From Phyto melanocephala (taxonomy: Eukaryota > Arthropoda > Insecta > Diptera > Rhinophoridae): DNA of 64,000 nt. A program made the position numbers and the translations under genes. Shown here in pieces: positions 45,961 through 56,945 of this stretch; within the stretch, counting starts at the first letter, position 1; each line of letters starts with the position of its first letter. The stretch is taken from assembly GCA_941918925.1 (NCBI GenBank), contig OW799233.1, positions 138,572,223-138,636,222 on the forward strand, written 5' to 3'. The notes beneath the pieces were generated by a model. It did no database searches and was not told where the DNA came from. It saw only the letters and a list, made by a program, of their open reading frames with translations.

Positions 45961-46300
45961 CAACGTTTGCAAAATAACAGGATCGTACATGTAATTTTGT
46001 CAGTTTTATTACGTTTTAAATTTTAAATGGACCAAAAAAGACACTGTGACGTATACATTTTTGTACATTTTTATCTATAATGGATTTCGCAGATTTGATC
46101 AAGTTTTAGGAAAAAATATATTTTTTTTAATCGGGAAAAAAAATTTCGTCAATGGTTTTAGACAAAATCGTCTTGTATTCGATGTAAAAAGGACATCGTT
46201 TTTACTTACTTTAGCATTACAAATTAGTAATCTTTTCATAATATACCAATTAAGACTATTTTATATACCCAAATAGCCTTATGTTTTACAAAAATGTTCG
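45961..46300 (+). mobile_element. Older, decayed fragment of the same repeat family
   Basis: The order TTTGCAAAATAACAGGATCG, TTTTGTCAGTTTTATTACG, CACTGTG(A)CG and TTTAGACAAAATCG follows 45390-45720 of copy 4 but with many changes. It directly follows copy 4, so copy 4 probably inserted into, or lies next to, an older member. Confidence 0.55.
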
Positions 46301-46329
46301 TTATTATTTTAAGATAGCGAACACAGTAA

Positions 46330-46944
46330 CGGCTTGATCGTCCTCATTTAGAAAAAAATCCACACTAAACAGTCACTCTTTGTGGGTGCATTGGTTTTAC
46401 GACAATCACTTTTAAATTATCATTCACCCAAATGCCGCAATTCTGCTTATTGACGAATCCATTTAGGTGAAAATGTGCATCAATACTGAAGATGATTTTC
46501 TTCAAAAATTGAACATCCACAGTTGCCATTTCTTGCCACCATTCTGACTATTGACGACGTTTGGAATGGTCATAAGGCTTTAGATCTTGAGTCAATTGCA
46601 CCTTGCAGCAATATTTTCTGCAGTACGAGCTGTACGAGCATGCACTAGTGTTTTCATATCTGCTGCAGACCCGGTTTGCTAAAATTTTTGCACGATTTTT
46701 CGATGGTATGCACATTTGGATGATTAAATTGACCGAAAAAATCACAAGTGCAAGATATGAATTGTAATTTGAATGCCCAGTTTCATAATAAACCTGAATA
46801 ACTTTAATGCTCGATTGTGTATCTTTCCATCGTTCAAATTGAGGTAGTCTGAAATTGAGAAATGTCAAATGAGATGCAGAAAAAAAACTTGACGTTTTAG
46901 TGGCCTTCACATTCAACATCGGCCCTTAAAATTTAACCACGCTT
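46330..46944 (-). pseudogene. Mariner transposase relic, same family as the nested copies
   Basis: The minus-strand element starts at 46944 with AAGCGTGGTTAAATTTTAAG next to TA and carries the best-preserved N-terminus of this family: RWKDTQSSIKVIQVYYETG (helix-turn-helix), later QLTQDLKPYDHSKRRQ (linker), and after a frameshift IDAHFHLNGFVNKQNCGIW, the first catalytic region, with the usual SDEAHF changed to SIDAHF. The text ends after VKPMHPQR; the second and third catalytic aspartates are gone. No left terminus is found near 46330. Confidence 0.75.
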
Positions 46945-47135
46945 TACCAACATTTAATAAGTACACAGAAATAAGAGTAATCACTGAGGAATCAGCTACA
47001 TCTAATTATGTGTTCAAGTATATTTATTGCTATCGGAACTTTCGTTTTTGGAATCACCAAAAAGCCAAAAACTGTTTGTTCAATACCTTTAATCTCCTTT
47101 TCAGTCACTAATTATGAAATGTTGGTTGGACAAAG

Positions 47136-49393
47136 CGACAGATCGACGGGCGACAAAGCGACGGGCGAAAGAGCGACGGGCGAGAAAGCGACAGAGCGAC
47201 GGGCGAGAAAGCGACAGAGCGACGGGCGACAGGGCGACGGGTGACAGGGCGACGGGTGACAGAGCGACAAAGCTAAAGAGCGACAGAGCGACAAAGCGAA
47301 AGAGCGACAGCGCGACAAAGCGACAGAGCGACAAAGCGAAAGAGCGACAAAGCGAAAGAGCGACAGAACGACAAAGCTAAAGAGCGACAGAGCGACAAAG
47401 CGAAAGAGCGACAGAGCGACAAAGCAAAATAGCGAAAGAGCGACAAAGCAAAAGAGCGACAAAGCGAAAAAGCGACAAAGCGAAAAAGCGACAAAGCGAA
47501 AGAGCGACAAAGCGAAAGAGCGACAAAGCGAAAGAGCGACAAAGCGAAAGAGCGACAAAGCGAAAGAGCGACAAAGCGAAAGAGCGACAAAGCGAAAGAG
47601 CGACAAAGCGAAAGAGCGACAGAGCGACAAAGCGAAAGAGCAACAGAGCGACAAAGCGAAAGAGCGACAAAGCGAAAGAGCAACAGCGCGAAAGAGCGAC
47701 AAAGCGAAAGAGCGACAAAGCGAAAGAGCGACAGAGCGACAAAGCGAAAGAACGACAAGGCGACAAAACGACAGAGTGACGGGCGACAAAGCGATGGGTG
47801 ACAAAGCGAAAGAGCGACTAAGCGATGGGTGACAAAGCGACAGAGCGACAAAGCAAAAGAGCGACAGAGTGACGGGCGACAAAGCGATGGGTGACAAAGC
47901 GAAAGAGCGACTAAGCGATGGGTGACAAAGCGACAGAGCGACAAAGCAAAAGAGCGACAAAGAGAAAGAGCGAAAAAGCGACAAAGCGAAAGGGCGACAG
48001 AGCGACAAAGCGACAAAGCGACAGAGCGACGGGCGACGGGCGACAAAGCGACAGAGCAACGGGCGACAAAGCAACAGAGCGACAAAGCGAAAGAGCCACA
48101 AAGCGAAAGAGCGACAAAGCGAAAGAGCAACAGAGCGACAAAGCGAAAGAGCGACAAAGCGAAAGAGCAACAAAGCGAAAGAGCGACAGAGCGACAAAGC
48201 GAAAGAGCGACAAAGCGAAAGAGCGACAGAGCGAAAGAACGACAAGGCGACAAAGCGACAGAGTGACGGGCGACAAAGCGATGGGTGACAAAGCGAAAGA
48301 GCGACTAAGCGATGGGTGACAAAGCGACAGAGCGACAAAGCAAAAGAGCGACAAAGAGAAAGAGCGAAAAAGCGACAAAGCGAAAGGGCGACAGAGCGAC
48401 AAAGCGACAGAGCGACGGGCGACAAAGCGACAGAGCAACGGGCGACAAAGCAACAGAGCGACAAAGCGAAAGAGCCACAAAGCGAAAGAGCGACAGAGCG
48501 ACAAAGCGAAAGAGCAACAGAGCGACAAAGCAACAGAGCGACAAGCGACAGATATACAAAGCGACAAAGCGACAGGCGACAGAGCGACAGAGCGACAGGC
48601 GACAGAGCGACAAAGCGACAGGCGACAAGGCGACAGAGCGACAAAGCGACAGGCGACAAGGCGACAGAGCGACGAGCGACAAAGCGAAAGAGCAACAAAG
48701 CGACAGAGCGACAAAGCGACAAAGCGACAAAGCGAAAGAGCAACAGAGCGACGGGCGACACAGCGACAGAGCGACAAAGCGACGGGCGACAAAGCAACAG
48801 AGCGACAAGCGACAAAGCGACAGGCGACAAAGCGACGGGCGACAAAGCGACGAGCGACAGAGCGACGGGCGACAAAGCGACGGGCGACAAAGCGACAGAG
48901 CGACGGGCGACAAAGCAACAGAACGACAAGGCAACAGAGCGACGGGCGACAAGCGACAGAGCGACAAGGCATCCAAGTGACAGGCTACAGAGCGATAGGT
49001 GACAGAGCGACGGGCGACAAAGCGACAGAACGACGGACGACAAAGCGACAGAGTGACGGGCGACGGTCGACAAAGCGACAGGCGACAGAGCGATGGGCGA
49101 CAAAGCGATAGAGCGACAAAGCGACAGAGCGACAAAGCGACAGAGCGACAAAGCGACAGAGCGACAAAGCGACAGAGCGACAAAGCGACAGAGCGACAAA
49201 GCGATGGGTGACAAAGCGACAGAGCGACAGAGCGACGGGCTACAAAGCGACAGAGCAACGGGCGACAAAGCAACAGAGCGACAAGCGACAAAGCGACAGG
49301 CGACAAGGCGACAGAGCGACGGGCGACAGAGCGACAGAGCGACAAGCGACAAGCGACAGTGCGACAAGGCGACAGAGCGACAAGGCGACCAAG
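47136..49393 (+). repeat. 2.26-kb tandem array of an 8-bp motif (GCGACAAA and variants)
   Basis: About 280 units of GCGACAAA, GCGACAGA, GCGAAAGA and GCGACGGG follow each other, with a few 7- and 9-base units. The plus strand is nearly free of T. The array is much richer in G+C than its flanks. Because 8 is not a multiple of 3, one unit run reads through all three phases every 24 bases, and neither strand's phases contain a stop; this explains long open frames in both directions (up to 773 codons on the minus strand, an eight-residue repeat like LSLCRSVA, and RQSDKATE on the plus strand). These frames are therefore not evidence of genes. Higher-order repeats are present: a 93-bp unit at 47791/47884 and a ~230-bp block at 47884 repeated at 48279. 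The right edge passes directly into a fragment of the abundant repeat. Confidence 0.95.
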
Positions 49394-49660
49394 CGACACA
49401 TCTATTTTCCGTTATAACGAAGACTTTGACCAAAAAGCCATGTTTGCAAAATTTCAGAATCGTACATATAGTTTTGTCAGTTTTATTACGTTTTTAATTT
49501 GAAATATACACTGTGCGGTATAAATTTTCGTACAGTTTTATCTATAGCCCTTTTGCTAATTCATAGATTTAAGCGATTTTCAGTGAAAAATATTCTTTTG
49601 ACTCGATAAATATATTTTCGAAGTTTCATGACTATACGTTAATGCGTTTGGACAGAAATG
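49394..49660 (+). mobile_element. Fragment of the abundant repeat next to the array
   Basis: From CACATCTATTTTCCGTTATA to AATGCGTTTGGACAG this follows copy 4 (45352-45620) almost base for base. It has neither terminus; the left is cut by the array and the right fades out. Confidence 0.8.
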
Positions 49661-50167
49661 TATTTGTTGTATTTGTTTGGAAAATTCTCGATCCGGTGTC
49701 ACAGTATAAAAAATAAATGGTGTTATTATTTGCAATACACAATAAGTGAATATCAAGCTCAATAAAATAAAAGTGAACATTTTGATAAGCTAAGTGTATT
49801 GAAATATGTATAATTTTTACTATAAAGAAAATTAACCAACGTTTATAAAACATATAATACTATCAATATATTTTTTAATTTAAGGAAATAGTATAAACAA
49901 TTTATTTGTAGTCTGCTTTTCATACAATTAAATGGTTTTATTTTTAAACAAGTTAAAAATATGTTTACGTGTAAAAAATATATTAAGTAAACAGCTAATT
50001 TAAACTGCTGACGAATTGTTTTTTTAACGTAACTAACACTTTACTGCATAAATGACGACGAATTCAAACCTGGCTTTAATTTTAGGACACTATTACTGTC
50101 TTGCGTTAATTTTGGGGACTCTATTTACACAAGTTTTCTATTGCATTCACAAGAATATAATATATTC
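49661..50167. other. No supported gene
   Basis: AT-rich spacer. Confidence 0.5.
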
Positions 50168-50282
<115 letters not shown>

Positions 50283-50409
50283 TGTTCAGACCTTCACAAT
50301 GAATTTCTTTCATATGTGTATAAGTACGTTTGTATAAATGTACAAACATACTTACGTACATATGCCTGCACGAAATTAGTTGAACAACCTTAAATTGCTG
50401 ATTTCATGT

Positions 50410-50523
50410 AATTTTATTATTTTTATTTTTGCTGGAGTTATGCATTTTCCCTTAATTTAATTCAACAGTTAATTCAAATTATGAGAAAATGCATAACTCC
50501 AGCAAAAATAAAAATAATAAAAT
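50410..50523. repeat. 40-bp perfect inverted repeat at the truncated end of the BEL element
   Basis: TTTTGCTGGAGTTATGCATT (left arm, about 50431-50448) and its surroundings return exactly inverted as AATGCATAACTCCAGCAAAA (right arm, about 50486-50505); the arms are ~40 bp with a 34-bp loop. The right arm lies inside the retroelement's open frame, so the left arm is an inverted copy of it just outside the break. Confidence 0.9.
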
Positions 50524-53480
50524 TACTGAATGTGTTAAAAAATCTTCAAATATCAAGACATATTTTCAAAGGAAGAGTTCCAGAATCCCAACAACTACAT
50601 ATTTTTACAGACGCATCCGAAAAGGCTTATGGGGCTGCGGCTTACATCCGGTCAGTTTTCAAAGATGGCACCATCATGGTACACTTACTCTGTGCTAAAT
50701 CCCGCATAGCTCCACTTAAACGGCAAACAATACCACGATTGGAGCTATGTGCAGCCACGCTTGGAGCCCAACTATCTACAAGAATCAGGTCTGACCTTCG
50801 ATTTAAAGGCCCAGTATGGCTATGGACTGATTCAGAAATTGTGCTATCATGGATAAATTCATCATCGGCTTCATTCAACACATTTGTAGCAAATCGAATT
50901 TCAGCAATTCAAGAAGAAACCCACGCAGAACAATGGCGTCACGTGAGCTCAAAGTGCAACCCTGCAGATATACTATCTCGTGGGATGTCCCCAGCGGCTC
51001 TTAAAGAATGCACTCTTTGGTTTTATGGGCCAATGTTTCTCCATGGCGTAGAGAAGGTGTGGCCAACTAAGTTCAATTCAAGTTCCAACATCTCAACAAA
51101 TCTCGAACGAAAAGCAAAGCTGCTTGAATCACGAGCAAAGACAACAACGGAACCGACCTTTGTTTACCAAATCAACCATAAAAATTCATTCCATCGTCTG
51201 CAGCGAATTGTTGGATATGTTCTACGCTTCATTGCCCACACCAGATGTCAGAAGCAGATTAGAAAACCATCAAAATTAATGACAACAACGGAACTTAGCC
51301 AAGCACTAATTCCTATTATTTCACAAATGCAACTCTCAGAGTTTAAGGAAGAAATAACACAACTAAGAAAATACAAACAAGTACAAGGAACAAGCACCAT
51401 CCGGAATCTTACCCCCTTTTTGGATCAAAACGGACTAATACGGGTCGGTGGTCGGCTTGACGCTTCTTTGTTGGCATATGACTCAAAACATCAACTTCTT
51501 ATTCCATACAACGATCCCATTTCCAAATTGATATTTCAAATGATTCATGAAGAACACAAGCATTGTGGGTCGCATACATTATTAGGAATTGTTCGTCAAC
51601 GTTTCTGGCCAATAAAGGGAAAAATTATGGCAAGAGCCACAGTTCATCGATGCACGACATGCAGCAGAGCTAAGCCAGAATTATTTCACCAAATAATGGG
51701 AAACCTACCCTCGACACGTGTCACACCAGCCCGTGCATTCATCAATACCGGAGTCGATTACTGTGGCCCAATTACTGTGCATTATAAACTTAGGGGAAAA
51801 CGACCACACAAGGCCTATATTGCTGTATTTTGTTGCTTTGCCACAAAAGCGGTACACATGGAACTAGTGAGTGATCTCACAACTGAAGCTTTTATAGGTG
51901 CGCTTAAACGTTTCATAGCCCGGCGTGGACATTGCCAAAATTTATATTGCGACAATGCAACAAACTTCGTCGGAGCGAAGAATAAATTACCTGAACTTTC
52001 CACAATTATACATGCATCAGATGCAAAAGAAGCCATTACGAATGTTTGCAGCAAAAAGGGTATACAATTTAACTTCATTCCGCCAAGAGCACCACATTTT
52101 GGTGGTCTATGGGAGGCAGCTGTTAAGTCAGCAAAATATCTTTTGATAAGAACATTGGGGAATGCATCTCTAACTTACGAAGAACTCGAAACCATAGTTG
52201 TTGAAATTGAAGCAATACTGAATTCTAGACCCATTTCACCCATGTCAAATGATGCAAACGATATAGGCGCATTGACTCCGGGACATTTTCTAATAGGTGA
52301 ACCACTAACAGCCCAAATTGATGCTCAAGCAAAGTCTACAAACCTTAAATTGGAAACACGATGGAAATTAGTGTCTTATCTCAAGCACGAATTTTGGAAG
52401 AGGTGGTCACGAGACTACCTAAATGAACTACAATACCGAAACAAATGGCGAGAACAATCAAAGAATCTGAAACCAGGGGCGATAGTTATTATAAAAGAAG
52501 ATAACGTTCCAGTCATGAAATGGCCTCTGGGGCGCGTAATAAAAACATATAAAGGACAAGACGACGTGGTAAGAGTAGCAGATGTCCAGACAGCTTCAGG
52601 CATCTTTAAACGAGCAATTCAATATTTAGCTCCACTCCCTAAGCTCAATGACGAACCCGAAGAAGAAGAACAATCATGTCCTCAAATCAGAGAACCTAAG
52701 GATAATCATGAGATGTTAGCAGAAAACCAATCACCAAAACAGTCAGTGGATGGAAGGCAACTCGCTAAAAGACAGCGGACTTTGGCAAGCATAATTACGA
52801 CCACCCTTCTCACAATATTACTATTGCTTCCACTCGTATCAACAGATAAAATCGAAGTCACACAGTTTGAACCCAATATCGGCTTGCACTTTGAGGGTAT
52901 TGGCAATACACGAGTATCGCGGTCAGAATGGAACATCATCTCCTACTATAACTTAAAACCATATTGGCAAGAAATAAGTACCTTCATGAACGAAACAACG
53001 GCATTGCACCACTTATGCAGCCGTCTAACTCAAAGGGCGACTTGTTCGAGCGTTCTCCAGGCAGTTGACTTCAGCCTAGCAGGATTAAAGGATAAAAACC
53101 TCTTACTAAAGAGGAGAGCTAAGCGTGGTGCTATTAACATTGTTGGCAATATCGCTAGTTCACTGTTTGGTATTCTGGATTCGGATTATGCTGAACAAAT
53201 GTCAAACACCATCAACGCAGTAAACGACAATGAAAACCATCTCAAGCAACTCCTCATAAATCAAACATCAATTGTTGATGCAACTCTAAACGTCCTTAAA
53301 CAAGATGAAGAAAATGTGAAACAAAAGTTCAACAGTGTAGATAATCAATTATCAGAAATTGCATCTAGATTACAAGAAAATGAAAAAGAACAATATCAAG
53401 CAAGGCTGTTTCGAATATTCATGTTACGATCAGTTCAACTTTCATTAACATTATTAATATTATTATCAGTTTTGCAGTAA
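50481..53480 (+). pseudogene. BEL/Pao retroelement 3' half: RNase H, integrase and env-like domain in one frame
   Basis: One 999-codon frame. RNase H spans about residues 38-170, with D44 in FTDASEKAYGAA, E88 in RLELCAA, D116 in WTDSE and the BEL-typical CNPADILSRG. The integrase zinc module uses H356, H361, C391 and C394; the catalytic triad is D426 (GVDYCGP), D491 (YCDNATNF) and E545 (LWEAAVKS). A DUF5641-type tail with VMKWPLGRV follows to about 715. The last ~230 residues are env-like: a hydrophobic segment (769-786), two N-glycosylation sites, a polybasic KRRAKR site (877-882) followed at once by a glycine-rich hydrophobic stretch like a fusion peptide, a coiled-coil-like region (900-975) and a hydrophobic end. 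Gag, protease and reverse transcriptase are missing at the 5' side, no LTR was found, and the env-like part is about half the usual length, so the copy is defective. The fused pol-env layout is that of the roo group. Confidence 0.85.
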
Positions 53481-53876
53481 TTGATTTTTTCTTCTTAAAT
53501 CAATTTTATATATTATCTCTGTATTTATTTATGGAAAATTTTTTATTTATAAATCACATTTTTAATTTGGTGTGACTAAAGTTAATTTTGTTAGATTTCC
53601 TCTTCATAAAGACACAAAATTGCTTTATATTATGATAAATTAATCAATAATATTAAAGAGTGATTATTTCACCGGCACTAGCCGAGTGGAATGACTTTTC
53701 AAAATCAGCTAGGGTTTCATCTTTAGTACTCTTGCTTCCACGTTTTCAGAGAAGTAGAATTCGATAACAATTGGCAGAATAAAATGTAGACGTACAAAAT
53801 TGTAAGCCCACTCTGTTTTGATTGTATGTACATCTATACATACTACATATGAATTTTCTCATAAATAAATATCGAT
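53481..53876. other. No supported gene
   Basis: AT-rich spacer that may include remains of the BEL 3' region. The segment 53685-53735 is the inverted copy of the repeat at 43277. Confidence 0.4.
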
Positions 53877-55981
53877 GCCTTACTTCCTCAACCTCATATC
53901 TTAAAAAATACAACTTTTCAGGAGAGGAAAAAAACGGTTCATCTTTTTATAATTCAGTGTTTGGTTAAAAGCTTAAATGCAATTATCAAAGAATTGATTA
54001 CATTTATGTATATTCGTAGTAATAATATACTAATCTTTTTTAGTTAAAGCATGAAACGCATTTATTGAGATACTAGTTTGCTGCATAAACAATAATTTTA
54101 ATTATTGATACTTTATGAATAAGTTACTCGTTTGTTGCACTCATATCTATACTAAAAAATAACGCCGTTATACCAAAATTATCCAATGAAAACAGTATTT
54201 AATATAGAATGAATGTTTTATTTACAAGAAAGCATAAAAAGAAAAAAAAAAGAATTCATATTCAATTAATAATATCATTGGTGTGGCAAATTATCATAAA
54301 ATGAATGATAGTCGGCTGGAATCATACGTTTTAAATCTTGCAAGTCGTCATATTTTCTTTTTGAAATAGGTAGTTGTTGATTGTAGAGACCCGGTAGTAA
54401 AATGTTATCATTGTGCTGCACTTGTGGTCACAATCTACGATGAGGTAATAGTTGCCACTCCTCATCAAAACATAATTTGAGAGCTCGTAAACTTATAATG
54501 CATGGGTCACCTTTTTTTGTGCCTGGTCAAATTGATGTTAAGTTATCGAGTGAAGAGAAATCTCGGAAAAATGTATGATGAAATAATGTACTTGATAATG
54601 GTTGCAACAATCTGGATTGTTTTATAACCATATTGAAATCAGCTGGCACATATAGTTCTCTCTCTTTCTTCTTTCGCTCTATAGAGGCATGCACAGAATC
54701 ACACTCCATTTGAGTGTGGCCAACTACCAGATATTTTTGCTCTATTTCTGCTTGGTGGGTGCACACAGAGTTTTGTTTTAAAGTAGATTGCTCCAGTTGA
54801 AAGTAGAGGAATTGTTTGAACAGCTTGCAAGTCCACCGTTAACATTTGAATATCACCTCTTGAACAAGGTTCCTTGTCTTCGGCTTTTTCATTCCTTGCG
54901 CGCTCCTTACTTGCTATGTAAAGTTGATATTCATCTTCTGGGAAGTTTCTATTTTTATAAGCAAAGCAGATATCACATTGATCTTTCTTTGGTTTGTATA
55001 TACTAATATTGGCCTTGTGTATTACCTCTAAGAAGCATTTGTACGTTGCCTTTCAACTTTATCAATATTCCGATCCATTAAATATTTTTCAAAATCTGTG
55101 TACACTTCTGCCCAAGTCTTGTAATGAACGTCCATATATTCTTTAGTTATACTCTGTCGGCAATAATGTGATGCCATCTTAGACAAATTTTGTAGATTTA
55201 CTTTGGCGATGCTTATTTTGCTTTGACGATTTACTGGTCCAATTTTTTTTACCATGCCAACGTCGCTTGCATGTAGATTGCCAGTAACCCATTTGGACAC
55301 GCTCCATTCACCCAGAGAGAGTGTACACAAAAACATTTTTTTTACAAACAACCTTGATCACCCCCCCAGAAGTTTTCAAAGTGTAGACTAATGTATTTAC
55401 TCGCCGAGAAAAAGTACAAGTTGTTCTCAAAGTGACCGGTTATTGGGACACCATTGCAACAACATACGCTTTTTTCTCTTCCTAGGACAGCGACCAAAAT
55501 ATTTTAAAAATATTCTTTCTATCTTCTTTTGTAATTTCGTTGCACTGCTTACCAAATTTTTTTGCACATATTTCGGAACGGCAACGAGCCTTCAAAGTTC
55601 GCTAATTCGCTAAATCGAGAGTTCTTCAAATCGGGAAACCACTGTATACATATGTACATACTCACTTCAATGCTATTGTGAAGAAGGATAGAATAAAGAG
55701 ACACATTTTAGTGGGTAAATTCGCCACTAAATATACGCAAAGACGAAATTTTTAAAATTCTTAACTGTTTTACAGCTGCACATATTAAGATAAGAGTTTG
55801 ACGCAGTTATGAAAATAGGAGTGATTAAGATACGAAAATATATTTTATTAATATTAACAGAATTGAGACAACGTATTGAGATAATAACTTGTTGCAGTAA
55901 TGGAACACAAAAATAGCAATCGTGTGATATGAAAAAGTCAAAACCGTATTTTTTTAAGTTACGAGGTTGAGGAAGTAAGGC
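53877..55981 (-). mobile_element. 2.1-kb DNA transposon with own TIRs, family not recognised
   Basis: GCCTTACTTCCTCAACCTC begins at 53877, and its inverse GAGGTTGAGGAAGTAAGGC ends at 55981; weaker inverted similarity continues inward to a TTAAAAAATAC word. ATCGAT lies outside both ends; because it is its own inverse it could be a 6-bp target duplication or part of the termini. The only coding relic inside is the minus-strand gene at 54275-55351. A stretch at 55560-55645 may be a later insertion. Confidence 0.75.
54275..55351 (-). pseudogene. Decayed DDE-type transposase-like gene, unnamed insect family
   Basis: Read on the minus strand from 55351: KMFLCTLSLGEWSVSKWV, HYCRQSITKEYMDVHYKTWA, then (frameshift) ISIYKPKKDQCDICFAYKNR with a CxxC pair, LYIASKERARNEKAEDKE, MLTVDLQAVQT (a likely first catalytic aspartate), AIYFKTKLCVH, a large internal deletion, KYLVVGHTQMECDSVHASIE (the HTQMExDxxH motif), YVPADFNMVIKQSR, FFRDFSSLDNLTSI, GTKKGDPC, EEWQLLPHRR, NQQLPISKRKYDDLQDLK, MIPADYHSFYDNLPH and a stop at 54275. 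I know this order from unnamed multi-copy proteins of aphids, flies and cnidarians. The deletion removed the middle of the catalytic domain. Inverted repeats around it (53877, 55981) show it is a transposon gene. Confidence 0.7.
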
Positions 55982-56837
55982 ATCGATATGTACGTTTCTA
56001 CGTTTGCACATATTTTACAGTTTTTAATATAAATTGATCAAAAACACCGCTTGCTTGTTCTACTTTGATTTGTTGTTGTTGTTGTTGTTATTCCTGTTGT
56101 TTGTATATATTTGATTTCAAAACTTTATTGGTTTATAAATTGGCTTTCATTTGAAATTGTTTACTGTCGATACCTGTATATGAAAATGCACATATTCACA
56201 TACACTGGATTGTGCACCCTGTCAAAAATTTAATTCTAAAATGACACCAAAGTATTGCGAAATAAACTTGAGATATATAAAATATATGTGTATGTTATGC
56301 ATTTGTAGTTTTCGAAATTATTAAAAATATGATCATACTATCGTACGATGTACTTGTAAAAATTTAAGTAAAATCAATTTAAAGTTTTTTACATAAATCA
56401 AAAGTTAGTATATTGATAAAGATAAAATAGTTTTTTGAGAAATTGAAAATATTTGTACTTCTATTTATTACAAATAGGCTAAGTTTAAAAATGGTATATT
56501 GTGTCGGTCAAGTGCCTTCACTACTGGATCGGCAGGCACACGATTTCTTAACAAAGTCAAGTTTAAAAAAAACTGTTGTCAATTGATAAAATATCATTTT
56601 CCCGCCACAGAAATCTTCGGATCATCTTTCTGTAGCGATTCGCATTGACCATTCAAATTTTGACACAGATTATAATAAAGATTTCTTTTGATTACCAACA
56701 AGTATTAAAATTACTGCTAGATGAAGAGAAATTTAAAAGTGCTGTTACAATATCGCAAATAATAATAGCAAATAAGTAATAAGGTAACTTCTCGGTTTGT
56801 CTGGAGGGGGCTGAAACCACTTAATGTTTGAAAACTC
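55982..56837. other. No supported gene
   Basis: AT-rich spacer with a TTGTTGTTGTTGTTG run near 56070. Confidence 0.5.
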
Positions 56838-56945
56838 AAAAAAAAAAAAAAGAAACAAACAGTGAAAATTCTGTCCTCTGCCAGCAATCGAACTTGGGGT
56901 GCTTCGTTTTGAAGGCAAGCACTTTCAGCACTACATCTCAAGGTA
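56838..56945 (-). mobile_element. tRNA-like SINE head
   Basis: On the minus strand a box A-like TGTAGTGCTGA (56935-56925) is followed 30 bases later by a box B AGTTCGATTGC (56894-56884) and the TGGCAGAGGACAG text that follows a tRNA T-arm, then a T13 run at 56850-56838 that could end pol III transcripts. The head is too diverged for a working tRNA. The 3' tail and target duplications could not be fixed. It is not the same family as the SINE at 30477. Confidence 0.5.

Noticed and set aside
47112..49433. 773-codon minus-strand frame and several 100-360-codon frames over the satellite
   Set aside because: An 8-bp repeat lacking stops in its 24-base cycle is open in all phases on both strands; there is no start context, domain or intron evidence.
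53481..53876. 3' LTR of the BEL element
   Set aside because: No direct repeat of this sequence is found upstream and no TG..CA ends could be fixed.
55560..55645. Possible pogo/Tigger terminus (inverse TACAGTGGTTTCCCGATTTG)
   Set aside because: No matching opposite terminus or transposase was found in the window.
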